The notes under the pieces were generated by a model. It ran no database searches. It saw only the letters and a list, made by a program, of their open reading frames with translations, and was not told the DNA's origin. DNA of 64,000 nucleotides from Mycoplasma nasistruthionis (GTDB lineage: Bacteria > Bacillota_I > Bacilli_A > Mycoplasmatales > Metamycoplasmataceae). Shown here piece after piece: positions 1-12,620 of this stretch. Within the stretch, counting starts at the first letter, position 1, and every line of letters begins with the position of its first letter. Location: the NCBI RefSeq assembly GCF_006228185.1, contig NZ_CP040825.1, positions 682,001-746,000 on the forward strand, in the 5' to 3' direction. The position numbers and the translations under genes were made by a program.

Positions 1-3000
1 GAAGATACTTATTGACACAGAAAAGGTTTAAAAGATGCTAAAGGCGTAGCTACTGAATTTGTTAAAAAGCACTTTAGATCATCGGCAGATGGTGGAACAG
101 GTGATGATGCAGACAGAGCAGATACAGAAGAACAATTTAAAGCTGCAATTAAAGACTATATACCAAAATTTGAAGCAGCTGTTTTTCCTGATGATGATAG
201 AAGACAAAGTGCTATTGAAAAAATAAGAAGAATAAAGAAATTTAACTGAGATTTAAGTACAACAGACACAACCAATGATGAATTCAACTCAAAAACAGGT
301 GGAATAGGTCAATGAATTTTGGCATATTTAGGAACTAAATCTGATGTTGGTTGAGTACATGCGACTAATCATATTTCTAACGCAGATTTAGATTTAATTG
401 AAAAAGCAGTTTCTTTCTTCAAAAGAGAACCCTTACCTGTTTTAGAAGATTTTTTTGGAAAAATAAAGAATAATGAATATAAAAATTCTGATAATTACAA
501 GAATATTCAATTATTAAACCCGACAAAAGCTGGAGAGCTTGATCAAACATTCTTTTTATACAAAAAAATTATGATGTATACAGCTTCTCCATTATCTACT
601 AATTTTGGAAGTAATATATTTGGTGGTCATAGATCTGGTCAATTAAGAAATATGGGTACTGACTGAGCTGGACCAAATAGTGATAAAACTGACTGAGTTT
701 GAAGTGAAATTGCATCTAAAAATGTATTTACTTTTTCAGCTAAAAAAATTGTTGAAGACGCTCTGAGAAATGAAAAAAATGAATTAGTTCAAAAACTTAA
801 AAATGAATTAACTTTTATCAGTAATATTGCCCCAATAGAAGAAGCTGCAATAAATAAAATGACATTAATTGCTGATATTAGAGCTAAAAAAGATGAACTT
901 ATTAAGAAGAATGCTAAAGAAAAACTTAATGCAAAAATTGTTGAAATATTAAACTATAAATATGACACTGCAACAGAAGATGTTTATAGAGATGCTAATC
1001 CTACAGAAAGACAAAAATTAGAAGATTATTTAGTTGAAGGTGAAGATTTATATAATAATTCAGAATTAAAAAGTCAAAATGATTATGATGCTGTTACAAC
1101 AAAATTAGAAAGTGAATTCCCTTTTGTTCAACTACCTAAGGTTGTTGAATACAATAAATCAGTTTTAACAAACAATGTTAATAGCATGACTTTGTCTGAT
1201 GATAATAAACAAAAACTAAAAGATAAAATCAATTCAGCAACAATTGATACATATGAAAATCTAAATAATTACAAACAACAATTTGAAGATTTAAAAAGAA
1301 AAACACAGGATGTAAATAATTTACAAACATTTGATCAAAACACAAAAAATGAAACACATAAAAAGTTGATAGAAGCACGAATCAATGATAACTCTAAAGG
1401 TGAAATTAATACTCTTGCCTTTAATAAAGATGCTGGTATTCAAGCCTTAAATTCATTTACAAATATTCCTGAAAATAAAAGGAATGATATTAAATCACTA
1501 ATATTATCAGCTTTTGAAACCCAATCTTTAACAGATGCTATTTCTATTAGAGATAAAGCAAAAAATTATGCAGATGGTATTAAAACTTCTCGAAAAATAC
1601 CTGCTAAATTTAAAGATAAATTAATTAATAGAATATCAACTGATAAAACAAATTTAAACAAATTAATTGCATTAACATCACAATATGAAAATCTTTTTGA
1701 AAAGATTAAGAATGCTAATTTAGATAGTGCAATAAGTTCTAATCTTGATGAAGAATTATCAAATATCACTGATGAAAACCAATTTGAAACTCTTTCACAC
1801 AAAATTGATAACGAAATTGCTAAAAAATCCTTACAAGAAAAAGTTAATGCTTTAAACACTTACAAACAACAAAATCAACAAATATATGAATCATCTGAAC
1901 CAACTAAAAAAGCAGAATTTGATCAAAAACTAACTGAAGCAGAACAATTACTGCAAAATGCATTAACAACTGCAGTTACATATGAAGAAACAAAAAGAAA
2001 ATTAGAAGAACTTGAAGCCTTTGTTTCTGATCCAAAAGTTGCTGAATATTTAAAATCAGAAATAGAAAAACAAATTGAAGGTTATGAAAATGATTTTACA
2101 ACCAATGTTGTTAATGAACTAAAAACAAAATTAAATGCTTTACCAAATCAAACTTCAGACGTAAAAGCCTGAAAAGCTAAATTAGAAAAAATTAAAGAAA
2201 ACAACGATCAATTAAAAGTGTTAGATCAATTAAATTCTGATCAAAAAACTGTTGAATTACAAAAATTAATTCAAGACATTGATAATGAAACTAATCAACA
2301 AAAAGTTGTTGAAGCAGCTAAGAAAAAACAAGAAATCTTAAAAGTTCTTGAAGATAAAGTTACATATCCACAACTTGAAAAAGCAACATATTTAAAACAA
2401 ATTTATGATGCACCAACTGTTGACAAATTAAATGAAATACAAACAGAATTAGGAATTGCTAATGCTAGAAAAGATCTAGAAGATCAAATTAAAAAAGCTC
2501 AAGAACATTTACAAAACAATAATGATAAATTCATAGAAGCAGATCCTACTGGTAAAAGCGAATTAGAAGCACTAATAAATGAAGCGAATGTTGAATTACA
2601 AAAACAACCACAATCAAGTGCTGAAAAATTTAAAGAAAAACTAGATTCAATTAAAAACAAAGTTGCTTCTCAAACTCTAGAACATTTTGTTAATAAATTA
2701 AAAGAAAAATTAACTAAAGATATTGAAAGCTATTCACCTGTATTATCAGCAGATAATATTACTAAACTAAAAGAAAAATTAAATAATTCTGCTTTAAATA
2801 CTTATGAGCAAGTAAAAGAAGAATTTGCAAAAGTTCAAAAAGTTAAAGAAAAAGCAGATAAAATCAATACTTTAACATCATTAACACCACAAACAGCAAC
2901 TAACTATAAAAACAAATTAGTTGAACAATTTGGGAATGATGGAAATTTAAGTGCAACAACTGAATTAGCCGAAAAAGTTAATGAAACAATTAGAGATTTT

Positions 3001-6000
3001 GATTCATCATATCCACATGTAGATAAAAACTCTAAAGTTTCTGATATTGAATCTGCTTCAGATTTAAATGCTTTAAACACTAAAAAAGAAGAATTAGCAA
3101 AAGAAAATGCTAAAAACAAACTTAAAAAAGCAATTGACAAAGCAGAAAAATATAAAAGAGAAAATTCAGATTTATATAATGATGCTGAAGAATCAAAAAG
3201 AAATGATTTTGATGCAAAATTAAAAGCTGCACAAGATGGTTATGCAGAAACTAATTTAAAATCTGTTCAAGATTACACAACCTTAGAACAAAACTTAGAA
3301 GCTGCTTTAACAGCTATTTCTCCAGAAAACGTTGTTGCTCAATTAAAAGCAAGATTTAGCACAGAAATTGAAGGATTTACTCCTGAACTTTCAAGCCGAC
3401 AAATAGCTAAGTTAAAAGAACTTGTTAATTCTGATACTTTAACAACAAGACAAGCTGTTAAGGATGTATATAACAAAATTAAAGCATTTAGACCAAATGC
3501 TAAACAAATTAATGATTTGACTAATTTATCATCTGATGCAAAACAAAAAGCAATTGACAATATTATTAAAAATATTGAAAATCCAGACTTACAACTTAAA
3601 GATGTAACTTTAGCTAAAAACAAAGATACAGTATTAAAAGATTTAGCTGCTAAAAAGAAATATCCAAATCTTGAATTAGATACTTATAAATCAAGAATAG
3701 AACAAGCAGATAGTCAAGAAAAACTGGATGCTTTAACAACAGAATTAGCAAATCAAAATAAATTAAATGAACTTCAAAAACTAGTAGAAAAAGCAGAAAA
3801 ATATCATAATGATAAACAATCTGATTTAACAATAGCTGATCCGGCAGGCAAACAAGCATTATTAGATGCAATCAAACAAGCAAAAGAATCAATAGACAAA
3901 GGTCATACAGCTGGTATTGCTGAATTTACAGATAAATTAAATAAACTACAAAATGCCTATGATGATGTATCTGAAACAAATTACATAAGAAAATTAAAAG
4001 ATACTGAAATTGCTAAAATTCAAAGATTTAATGATTCATTATCTTCATCAAACATTCAAGCATTAATTGAAAAAATTAACAATGCTAATCCAAATACAGT
4101 TGCTCAAATTCAAAAAGTATTTGCAGATGCTCAAAAAGTCCATGATATAGCAACAGAAATTAAAGCTCTATCAGATCAATTATCACCAAATACTATTCAA
4201 AATGCTATTGATAATTTAACAACAAATTCAGATAATCAAACCGAATTAGACAAAATTAAAGAAACAGCATTATCAAAACATAAATTACTAAAAGATTTTG
4301 AATCAACATATCCAAAACTTGACAAATCTGCAAATAAAGCAAATATTGAAGGTTTAACTGATAAAGCATCAGTTGATGCTAAAGAACTTGAATTAAGCAA
4401 AGAAAACGCTAAAAAAGACTTAGAAGAAAAAGTTGCTGAAATAGAAAGAGAACTTCAATCAGATCCTACAATTCACCAACAAGCAGAACCTAATAAGAAA
4501 AAAGAATTTGATGATGCTCTACAAGCTGCTAAAAAAGCATTACAAGATCCACAATTAAAAGATAAAGCAACATATGAAACATTAAAATCTAACTTAGAAG
4601 ATAAATTACCTAATGTTAGAGAACAAGCTGTTTTAGCTTATTTACGTGAAAAATACAAAAAAGAAGTTCAAGGATATACAAATGAATTTAACCCTGAACA
4701 AATTAAAGAATTAGAAAAACTAATTGATGACAGTAAAGTTGACAATGTTTTAGGATTAAATCTATTAAAAATCAAAATAGATGAAATTAAAGATAAAGCA
4801 TCAAAAGTTAAGTCTTTAAGTCAAGTTAAAGATGATACAAAAACAAAAGCTATAAGTTCATTGATTGAAAAAATAAATGATGACGATGGTCAAAATCAAA
4901 TCATTGAATTAATCAATAAAAAAGAACAATTATTAGCTAATTTTGACACAGCTTATCCACATTTAATTAAAACTAACTTTGAAAATCAAATTAATGAATT
5001 AGCAACTATTGAAGATGCTAACAATTATCAAACAGAACTTGAAAGCAGAGACAAATTAGAAGAACTTAAAGCTAAAAAACAACAAGTTGAAGATTATAAG
5101 ACTAACAATGATACAGTTTATAATAACGCACAACAAACTGACAAAGATGCGTTAGAACAAACATTGCAAAATGCCACAACAGCAATTACAACAGGACACA
5201 CTTTAGGTAAAGATGTTTTACAACAACACATTACTGAATTAGATAGAGCATTATCTAATGTTTCATCAGAAAAAGTTTTACGTGAAGTTAAACAACAAAA
5301 AGAAGCTGAAATTAGAGCTTATGCACCTGCATTAAGTGAATTAATTATTAATCAATTAGTTTCAAAAATTCAAGATCCAAATCTAAATACTGTTCAAGGT
5401 GTTTTAGATGAATTTGAAAAAGTTAAAGCATTAAAACAAAATGCTGATCAAATTAATGCACTACAAAACTTATCACAACAAGCAAAAGATAATGCAAAAA
5501 CACAATTATTAAACAATTATGGTGCAAATGATAAACAAACAGAAGTAGTTAATCTAGCAAAAGCAAAAGATGCTTTATTAAATAAACTAGCTACACAAAA
5601 CTGACCAAACTTAACCAAAGATTCACACCAAAATCAAATTGAAGCTTTAACTTCTCAACAAGAAGTATCAGACTATCAAGATAAATTAGATTCGCTAAAT
5701 GAAAAAGCAAACTTAGATCGATTATTAGTTCAAATAGTTGCTCAAGGACATGCAGAACCATTAGTTAGATCAATGGCTGATCCAAGTGCTATTGGTGAAT
5801 TGGAAAAAGTAGCACAAGAAGCTTTAAAAGCAACTCCTGAAAACAACTTGCCAACCAAAGAAGTTATTGTAGATCACATCAAGAAACTACAAGAAGCTTT
5901 TGAAAAAGTACAAAGACCTGCTGTAACTGATTATGTTAGAAAACAAAAAACAAATAATGTTGATAATCTGACAAATCTAACATCAGAAAATGTTGCAAAA

Positions 6001-9000
6001 TTAAAAGATTTACTAACAGAAGCTAAATCACCTGGATTAGAAAACATTATTGAAACAGATAAAAAGATTCAAGAATTAAATAACATAAATCAAAAGATTC
6101 ATGATTTACCTAATTTATCACCTGAAGCTAAGAAAAAACTAACTGACAAATTAGTTGATGCTTTAGCAAACAATAACAATTTAAACGATGTATTAACTTT
6201 AGCAACAACTCAAAATGATGCAGTTAAAACAGTAAAAGATTATGATGCTAACTCAGTTCCATCAGCATTAATTAATAAACTAGTTAATGATATTGAAAGC
6301 ACTAATTCACCTGATGACATTAATCCTATTTTAGTTACTGCATCTGACATTAATAACACATCTGTAGCTATTAAAGATTCAAAAATAACTCAAGCAAATA
6401 AAGCGAAATACTTAAGTAAAATTTCAGAAGATCCAGCTAATAATGCTGCTTTAAGAAACTTAGTAAATAGAATTAATGAAATTGCTGATGCAATTAATGG
6501 TTCAGACTTAAAACAAACAGTAAAAGATACTTTATTAAATGAATTATTTAATGTTGATGATAAAGCAGGTGCTGAAGCTGTTTTAGCTAAATTTGAAAGT
6601 GAATTAGAAAAAGCTAAACTTGAACAATTAATTCAACAAGTTAAAGACTATCAACTTCAAAATCCAGCAGCATATCAATATGCTAACCCTGAATTTATTA
6701 ATGATTTAAAAGCTTCAGTTGCAATAGCTGAAACTGAAGTGGCTAAATCACCTTTATCTGTTGCTAGTCATTTAAAAACTTTAGTATCAGATTTAACTTC
6801 AGCATTTGAAAAAGTTCAAGAACCAGAAACTAAGAAATATTTAGCTTCAAAACTTGAAAATCAAATTGATACAAATGACAAAATTAGTACTGATAATAAA
6901 GCCCTATTAAAACAAAAAATATCAGATCAAGGTACTGCTAATGTTAGCGATTATGTAGATCATTTACAAAAAACCAATAATTTAGCACAAAATATTGAAA
7001 TACTAAACACTTATGAGCACTTAGCTAGTCCTCAAAGAGAAATATTTACTGCTCAATTAATTGAAGCATATGGCAATGATGCAAAACAACAAGAAATTTT
7101 AGCTTTTGCATCAGCTAAAAATGATTTAATCAAAGAAATTAGACTAAATGATTTAATTAATGGTGAAACTAAAGAAGAATTAGTTAAACAAGCAGAAAAT
7201 GCTAATACCAATGAAACTTTAGAAAACACTGCTAAAGCAAACTTTGAAAAAGCAAAAGATTCAATTGACAAAATTAATGAAACTTCATTACCAGCAGAAA
7301 AACGTGATGAATTTATTAATAAAGTTAAAGCTAACAAAGAACCTAATGAAAATCTTGTTGATTTAGTTAAAGCTTTAAATACTGAATATCAAAATGTGGC
7401 CACATCAGTTGTTGATGATCAAAGAAAAGAAGAATTAGCAAATGAACTATTAAGTTTAACAACTAAGCCAGAAGTTGAAGCATTTGCAAAAAGACTTCAA
7501 GCTGAAAACGAAAAAGTTTATCTACAAGATTTAATTAAACTCGTTGAAGCTTATCCAAATGATCAAAAAACAGTTTATGATGCAGCTTCACCTGAAGCTA
7601 AAACTAAATTACAACAAGTTCTAGAAATAGCTAAACAAGCAGTAAATTCAACTCCACTAAAAACAGTTGAAGAATTAAAAGAAATTAAAAATAATCTGAC
7701 AACAGCATTTGCTGGAGTTGAAAGAGCTGCAGTAACTGATTATGTAAGAAATAAATATCAAGAGGATTTAAATAACTCAGGTCTAAAAGAAACAGTTAAA
7801 AATGCTTTAAAACAAAAAGTTTCAGACACTAATGCACCAACATTAGAAAACTTAATTGAAGAACATTCAAAAATTAAAACTGTTGCTGAAAAAATTAAAT
7901 ACATTGATAAACTTCCATTTATTGTAGATTCAGTTGAAGAAAAACTAGAAAAAGAACTTTTAGATCAATATGACAACCCTGCAAACCAAAGTGCAATTGT
8001 AACACTAGCAAGTTCAAAAAACAGAACGATTGAATTAATTGAAAGTAAACCTTACATTTCCCCAGAAGTTAAAAAACAACTTAAAGCTTCTGCACTAGTT
8101 GCTGAAAATGAAGATCCTGATTTAGCAAAAATTAAGTCAGATGCTGAAAAAATCAATCACACTGGTTCAATCATTCATGATTCTAATTTAACTAATGAAA
8201 GAAAATCACACTTTGGTGAAAAAGTTTCAACAAACTTAATCAACAACAAAGAAATTGAAGATTTAGTATTAGAAATTAATTCACACCTAGATGCTTTAGA
8301 TAAAACAGATTTACCTGAAGCTAAAAAAGAAGAATTAAAAGCAGTTTTAATGAAAGTTGACAACTTAACACAAGTTGAAGATTTTGTTAAATTATTAGAA
8401 GCTGAAGTTGAAAAACACAAACTACAACTATTAGTAAATCAAATTGATACTTTCAAAGAACAAAATCCTTTAGATTATCAAAATGCAGATCCAGAAGCAA
8501 TCAAAGAACTAGAAAGATTACTTCCTTTAGCTAAAGCTGACTTAAAAGCAGCTGATACTAAAGATAAAGAAGTTTATGCTGATCACATTAGAAAACTAAC
8601 AGAACAATTTAATAACTTACAATCTGATGCAGTTATTAAATTTACAAGAGATAAATTAACTAACAAGATTAACAATTCTCCTGATTTAACTAATGAAGCA
8701 AAACAAGCATTAATTGAAAGACTTTCAAATTCTAATTCACCAACATTAAAAGACTTAGTTGATAAAATTCAAGATTTAAATAACACAATTGCTAACTTAC
8801 AAGCAACTGCAAATAAACAATTAAGCCCAGCAGACTTAGTTAAACATCAAAATCAAATCTTGGATAACTTCAATAATCCTGCTAAACAAACAGAAATTTT
8901 AGACTTAGTAAATCAAAAACATGATGAAATTCAAAAAATTGAATCAACACTAGTTGGTAAAGAGGTTAAACCAGAAATTATTAAGTCTCTAAGAGAAAAA

Positions 9001-9693
9001 GTTTCTCAATCTGACAGCGCTGTAGGCATAAAAGAAGTCGACAAACAACTACAAAGTGTTAAAGAAGTTGAAGAATTAATCAAAAACGCTTCAATTCCTG
9101 AAGTTGTAAAAGCAAAAATCTTTAATAGAAACTCAACAGATATTGAATCAAATGACACATTAAAAGATTTAGTTAATCACTATCAAGAAAAATATAAAGA
9201 AATTTTAAACACACCACTTCCAAAAGCAATTAAAGACAATTTAATTGCAGAAGTTACAGATAATAACACTAAAGAAGCGGTAGACAAATATTTAGCAGAT
9301 AAAAGCTTTAATGACCAACTTATTAAAGATACTTATCCAAATGTACCTGCAGAAGTGTTAAAAACACTCACAGGTTCAGATAAAGATGTCGCTTTAGCTG
9401 ATTTCTTAAACAAAATTGATCCTGAAAAATTAGATCTAAAAAGCTTAAGTCCTTCAGACTTAACTGAATTTATTAACAATGTAAAATCTGTTGATAATCT
9501 AGATAAACAAACTAATGAAGTTCAAGAGTTTGTTAACAAATTAGACAAACGTGCTAAATTCTTAGATGCTAAAAGCCAAAATGAAATTAACAGTAAAAAA
9601 TATGGAACAATTTTATGAATTGCTTTAAGTTTAGTTTCATTCTTTGCATTTGTTTTAGCAAGTTTATTAATTATTTTTAAACATAAAAAATAA
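1..9693 (+). CDS. Giant repeat-containing surface protein, 5' end outside window
   Basis: One reading frame is open from the first base to TAA at 9691-9693, about 3,230 residues, with TGA read as Trp at several places (for example 13-15, 2170-2172, 5602-5604, 9616-9618). The start lies upstream. The first 280 residues are not repetitive. From about 1860 to 5750 there are long helical repeats of roughly 216 residues, each marked by an aromatic-Pro motif (YPQL, YPHV, YPNL, YPKL, YPHL, WPNL near 2368, 3010, 3660, 4308, 4954, 5603). From about 5716 a second family repeats every ~300 residues (marks near 5716, 6619, 7519, 8420). The C-terminus is a hydrophobic helix (ILWIALSLVSFFAFVLASLL) followed by KHKK, which I read as a membrane anchor with a short cytoplasmic tail. 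The repeats resemble the GA-module / coiled-coil surface proteins of mycoplasmas. An adhesion or host-protein-binding role is inference. Confidence 0.85.
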
Positions 9694-9710
9694 TTAAATA
9701 TTAACAACAC

Positions 9711-9739
9711 AAAAAGCTTGGTTAATTCCGAGCTTTTTT
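9711..9739 (+). terminator. Rho-independent terminator of the giant repeat gene
   Basis: Stem AAAAAGCTTGG / CCGAGCTTTTT (one G-T pair), loop TTAATT, followed by a T-rich stretch, 18 bases after the stop codon. Confidence 0.85.
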
Positions 9740-9785
9740 GTTTTTAATGCTTAAATAATTAGTTTTTGAAATGCAAAATTTATAG

Positions 9786-9791
9786 TAAAAT
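9786..9791 (+). promoter_or_regulatory. Possible -10 element upstream of the small basic protein gene
   Basis: TAAAAT within TATAGTAAAAT. A TTGAAA lies at 9766-9771, but the spacing of 14 is short, so only the -10 is suggested. The gene has a good ribosome binding site (AAAGGAG) just before its ATG. Confidence 0.35.
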
Positions 9792-9851
9792 TTTTAAAAT
9801 AGTTTTAAAAACAATTCCAGTAATAATTTAATATTCATAAAGGAGCATTCC

Positions 9852-9971
9852 ATGCGTAAAGTTGTTAGACTAAAAAACAAAATGCGTGCAGAAGCTCGTG
9901 CTAAAAAATTATCAAAAGAAGTAGCAAGAGACAAAAGAAGAGCTGCTAGAGCACAAGAATCAGCACAATAA
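9852..9971 (+). CDS. Small Arg/Lys-rich basic protein, 39 residues
   Basis: ATG at 9852 follows AAAGGAG with a normal spacer. The product is 39 residues and begins MRKVVRLKNKMRAEARAK. About 40% of the residues are Lys or Arg, interspersed with Ala. It stands alone between two terminators, so it is its own transcription unit. The composition suggests an RNA- or ribosome-binding peptide, but it lacks the N-terminal sequence expected of bS21 and I recognise no family. The clear ribosome binding site, dedicated terminator and double stop (TAATAA) argue that it is a genuine gene rather than a chance ORF. Confidence 0.7.
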   Translation: MRKVVRLKNKMRAEARAKKLSKEVARDKRRAARAQESAQ

Positions 9972-9973
9972 TA

Positions 9974-9998
9974 AAAAAGGTAAAATTACCTTTTTTAT
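9974..9998 (+). terminator. Rho-independent terminator after the 39-residue gene
   Basis: Stem AAAAAGGTAA / TTACCTTTTT with a very short loop, then more T residues. It starts right after the double stop. Confidence 0.8.
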
Positions 9999-10125
9999 TT
10001 TTTGCAATTTTTCACATTTCACTCACAAATTTTCTGTTTAAACCTGTAAATAAGCCCTAAAAGTTTTTTATTAGTTTACTTTCAAAAAATAAATTTTTAA
10101 AAGTTTTAACATTGATTTTTTAATT

Positions 10126-10131
10126 TATAAT
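10126..10131 (+). promoter_or_regulatory. -10 box for the dnaX cluster
   Basis: TATAAT in the 196-base gap before dnaX. A GGAGG ribosome binding site follows at 10154-10158, 9 bases before the ATG, so dnaX has a conventional leader, unlike many other genes here. Confidence 0.6.
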
Positions 10132-10167
10132 AATTAAAACAGTTAAAAGACATGGAGGAAAAATCGT

Positions 10168-12326
10168 ATGGCATACAAGGCTCTTTATCGTAAATATCGT
10201 CCACAGACTTTTGATCAAGTAAAGGGTCAAAGTCATATTGTAAGCACTCTTAAAAACATTCTTTTGACAGACAAAATAGGGCATGCTTATCTATTTTCAG
10301 GACCAAAAGGGACTGGAAAAACTTCTGTTGCAAAAATATTTGCCAATGTCTTAAACTGTTCTCATAAAACAACTGACAAAACTGTTGCTTGTGATTCTTG
10401 TTTACAAAACTTTAACACTAATTTAGACATCATAGAAATGGATGCAGCTTCAAATAATGGAGTTGATGAAATTAGAGACTTAAAAGAAAAAGTTGAGCAA
10501 AGTCCAATTAATGGTTTATTTAAAATTTATATCATTGACGAGATTCATATGCTGTCTAAAAGTGCCTTTAATGCACTTTTAAAAACTGTTGAAGAACCAC
10601 CTAAACACGCAATTTTTATATTTGCTACAACTGATCCACAAAAAATACCTTTAACTATTCGCTCAAGGGTTTTAAGTTTCAATTTTAACAGAATGACTGA
10701 CAATGAAATTATCAATCATTTAAAAGAAATTTTAGCTAATGAAGGTATTTATTATGAAGTTGAAGCTTTAAGGGTTATTGCACGTTTATCAAGTGGTGGA
10801 ATGCGTGATGCTCTTTCAATTGCTGATCAAGCAAGTTCATTTAACAATAAACGCATTTTAGTTTCAGATTTATATCAAAACTTTGGAATTTTATCAAGTA
10901 CAGAAATTATTGATTTATTAACTGCTGTAGCACTTAAAAAATCCACAGAATTAATTCAAAGAATAATTTCATTATCACAACGTGGAATTGATGCAAATCA
11001 ATTGTGTTTAAGCCTTATTTCATTTGTTAAAGAGAAAATTATCTTAAATAAAACTAATGATGCCAACTTAGTATTTTCATTTAATGCAAATCAGTTAAAT
11101 TCAATTAGCATTCCTCAAAATCTTTATTTAGATTTATTGATGAGTTTTATGAGATTTTAACAGCAGTTGCTAAATCAGAATTTTCATTCGAGCTTATTCA
11201 ATTAGGTTTATTAAAAGTTATTGATTCAATTACTGAAGAAGAAGCAAATCAGATTAAACGCAATGAATTAATTGCAGATGCTAAATCACCAATTTCACAA
11301 CCTTTAATTGATGAACCTTTAGATTTATCACAAATCATTAAATCGCCTAAAACTAAAGTTAAAAAAGCCCAAACAATTGAAGAAGATGATACGAGCAATT
11401 TCATTGGTGAAGGTTCAATTTTTAATGAGCATAATTCAAATAAAACTACAGTAGTTGAAATTGAAAAATATGATGATGAAGTTGTTATGAAAGATTCAGT
11501 TATTTTAAATGATCAACTATTTGAAACATCAACCAACACTTTAACAACGGAAGCTCTACAATCTCATACAACAAATCAAGAAATATTAGATTTTGTTCAA
11601 AATACAACAAAAACAAAAGAAGTTGTACTTGAAATGGAACACCAACTATCCGATCAAGCTCAATCAGAGAGTTTAAAATATGAAGATGATTGAACTTTAG
11701 AGCAGGATATAACTTCTTTTGCTCCAAACACAGGTGAAAGACCACAATTTATCACAACTGAAGTTACAATTGATAAAATAGATAATAATTCAGCTCAAGT
11801 ACTACAAACCTTGTCAGAATCTATTTATCACAATATCCCTTATGTTCAAGCAGATTTACAAAAACTTGTTAATCATTACAAATGAGTTCAGAGTGATTCA
11901 AATAGAAACAATAATAGCTTGAATGTACAAAAAGATTTTAAAGAATTTCATTCAGAACCATTAAGTTCAAATAATGAAAAATGACAGTTGTTTTATTCAT
12001 TATTTAAAACTGCTGATGCAGTTTTAGCTTCTGATAGATTTATTCATATTTTATTAACTGACGAAAACTATCAAAAAATTAATAATGAAATACCTAATGA
12101 TATAGCTATTCAAGACTATTTAGGTGAAATCTTTTCAAAACCAGTTTATGTGCCTTATTTAGAAGTTATCTTTTTAAATAATGCAGAATATCAAAACATT
12201 TTAAACAAAGTAAAAACAGATTATTCTGAACCAACTGAACCAGAAATCAAAACCAGTTTAAGCGGCGAAGAACAAAGAAGAATTTTGGAAAAACAAATTG
12301 ATTCGGTTTTTTCATCAGATTTTTAA
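10168..12326 (+). CDS. dnaX: DNA polymerase III subunit gamma/tau, reading frame broken by one base
   Basis: The clamp-loader ATPase of the replisome. The N-terminus (MAYKALYRKYRPQTFDQVKG), Walker A (GPKGTGKTS, about residue 45), the Cys module (CSHK...CDSC), Walker B (DEIHMLS) and the TIRSR arginine-finger region are all DnaX. As read, the frame stops at TAA 11158-11160 after 330 residues. The protein clearly continues in the -1 frame from about 11148 (YEILTAVAKSEFSFELIQLG...) to TAA 12324-12326, with TGA as Trp at 11691-11693 and elsewhere, giving about 719 residues. One extra T in the T4 run 11145-11148 restores the whole frame. The C-terminal half is acidic and low complexity, as in mycoplasma tau. 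Next comes ebfC 9 bases downstream, in the common dnaX-ebfC-recR order. Confidence 0.9.
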
Positions 12327-12335
12327 GGAGTAATT

Positions 12336-12620
12336 ATGAACCCAGAATTAATTAAAAGATTAAAAAACATGCAAAAAGAAATGGAAACAAAACAAGCTGA
12401 ATTAGAACAAAAAGAATTCACAGTTGAAAAACAAGGAATTAAAGTTGTTGTTAAAGGTGATATGTCTGTTTCATCAATTGAAGTATCAGAAGTTTTAGTT
12501 GACCCAGATGATGTTGAATTATTGCAAGATTTAATTACTGTAGCAATTAATGAAGCTTTAGATTTAGTTAAACAAGAACAAGCTAACTTAGCACCTCAAA
12601 TGCCTGGTATGCCATTTTAA
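12336..12620 (+). CDS. ebfC: YbaB/EbfC family nucleoid-associated protein
   Basis: 94 residues, beginning MNPELIKRLKNMQKEMETKQ. The N-terminal helix, the conserved middle (VEKQGIKVVVKGDMSVSSIEV) and the Gln/Pro/Met-rich end (QANLAPQMPGMPF) match the YbaB/EbfC family, small dimeric DNA-binding proteins. It starts at ATG 12336 after AAGGAG, 9 bases past the dnaX stop, and its stop TAA shares an A with the recR ATG (TAATG). The position between dnaX and recR is the standard one and supports the call. Confidence 0.92.
   Translation: MNPELIKRLKNMQKEMETKQAELEQKEFTVEKQGIKVVVKGDMSVSSIEVSEVLVDPDDVELLQDLITVAINEALDLVKQEQANLAPQMPGMPF

Noticed and set aside
1566-8420. Six or more minus-strand ORFs inside the giant repeat gene
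   Set aside because: All overlap a single, continuous + strand frame and have no ribosome binding site.
9852-9971. Ribosomal protein S21 (rpsU)
   Set aside because: The size and basic character are similar, but the conserved S21 N-terminus and core are missing.
11145-11160. Intended stop giving a functional short gamma subunit
   Set aside because: Truncation lies inside the oligomerisation domain and the tract is not a recognised slippery site; the same defect occurs in other genes of the window.
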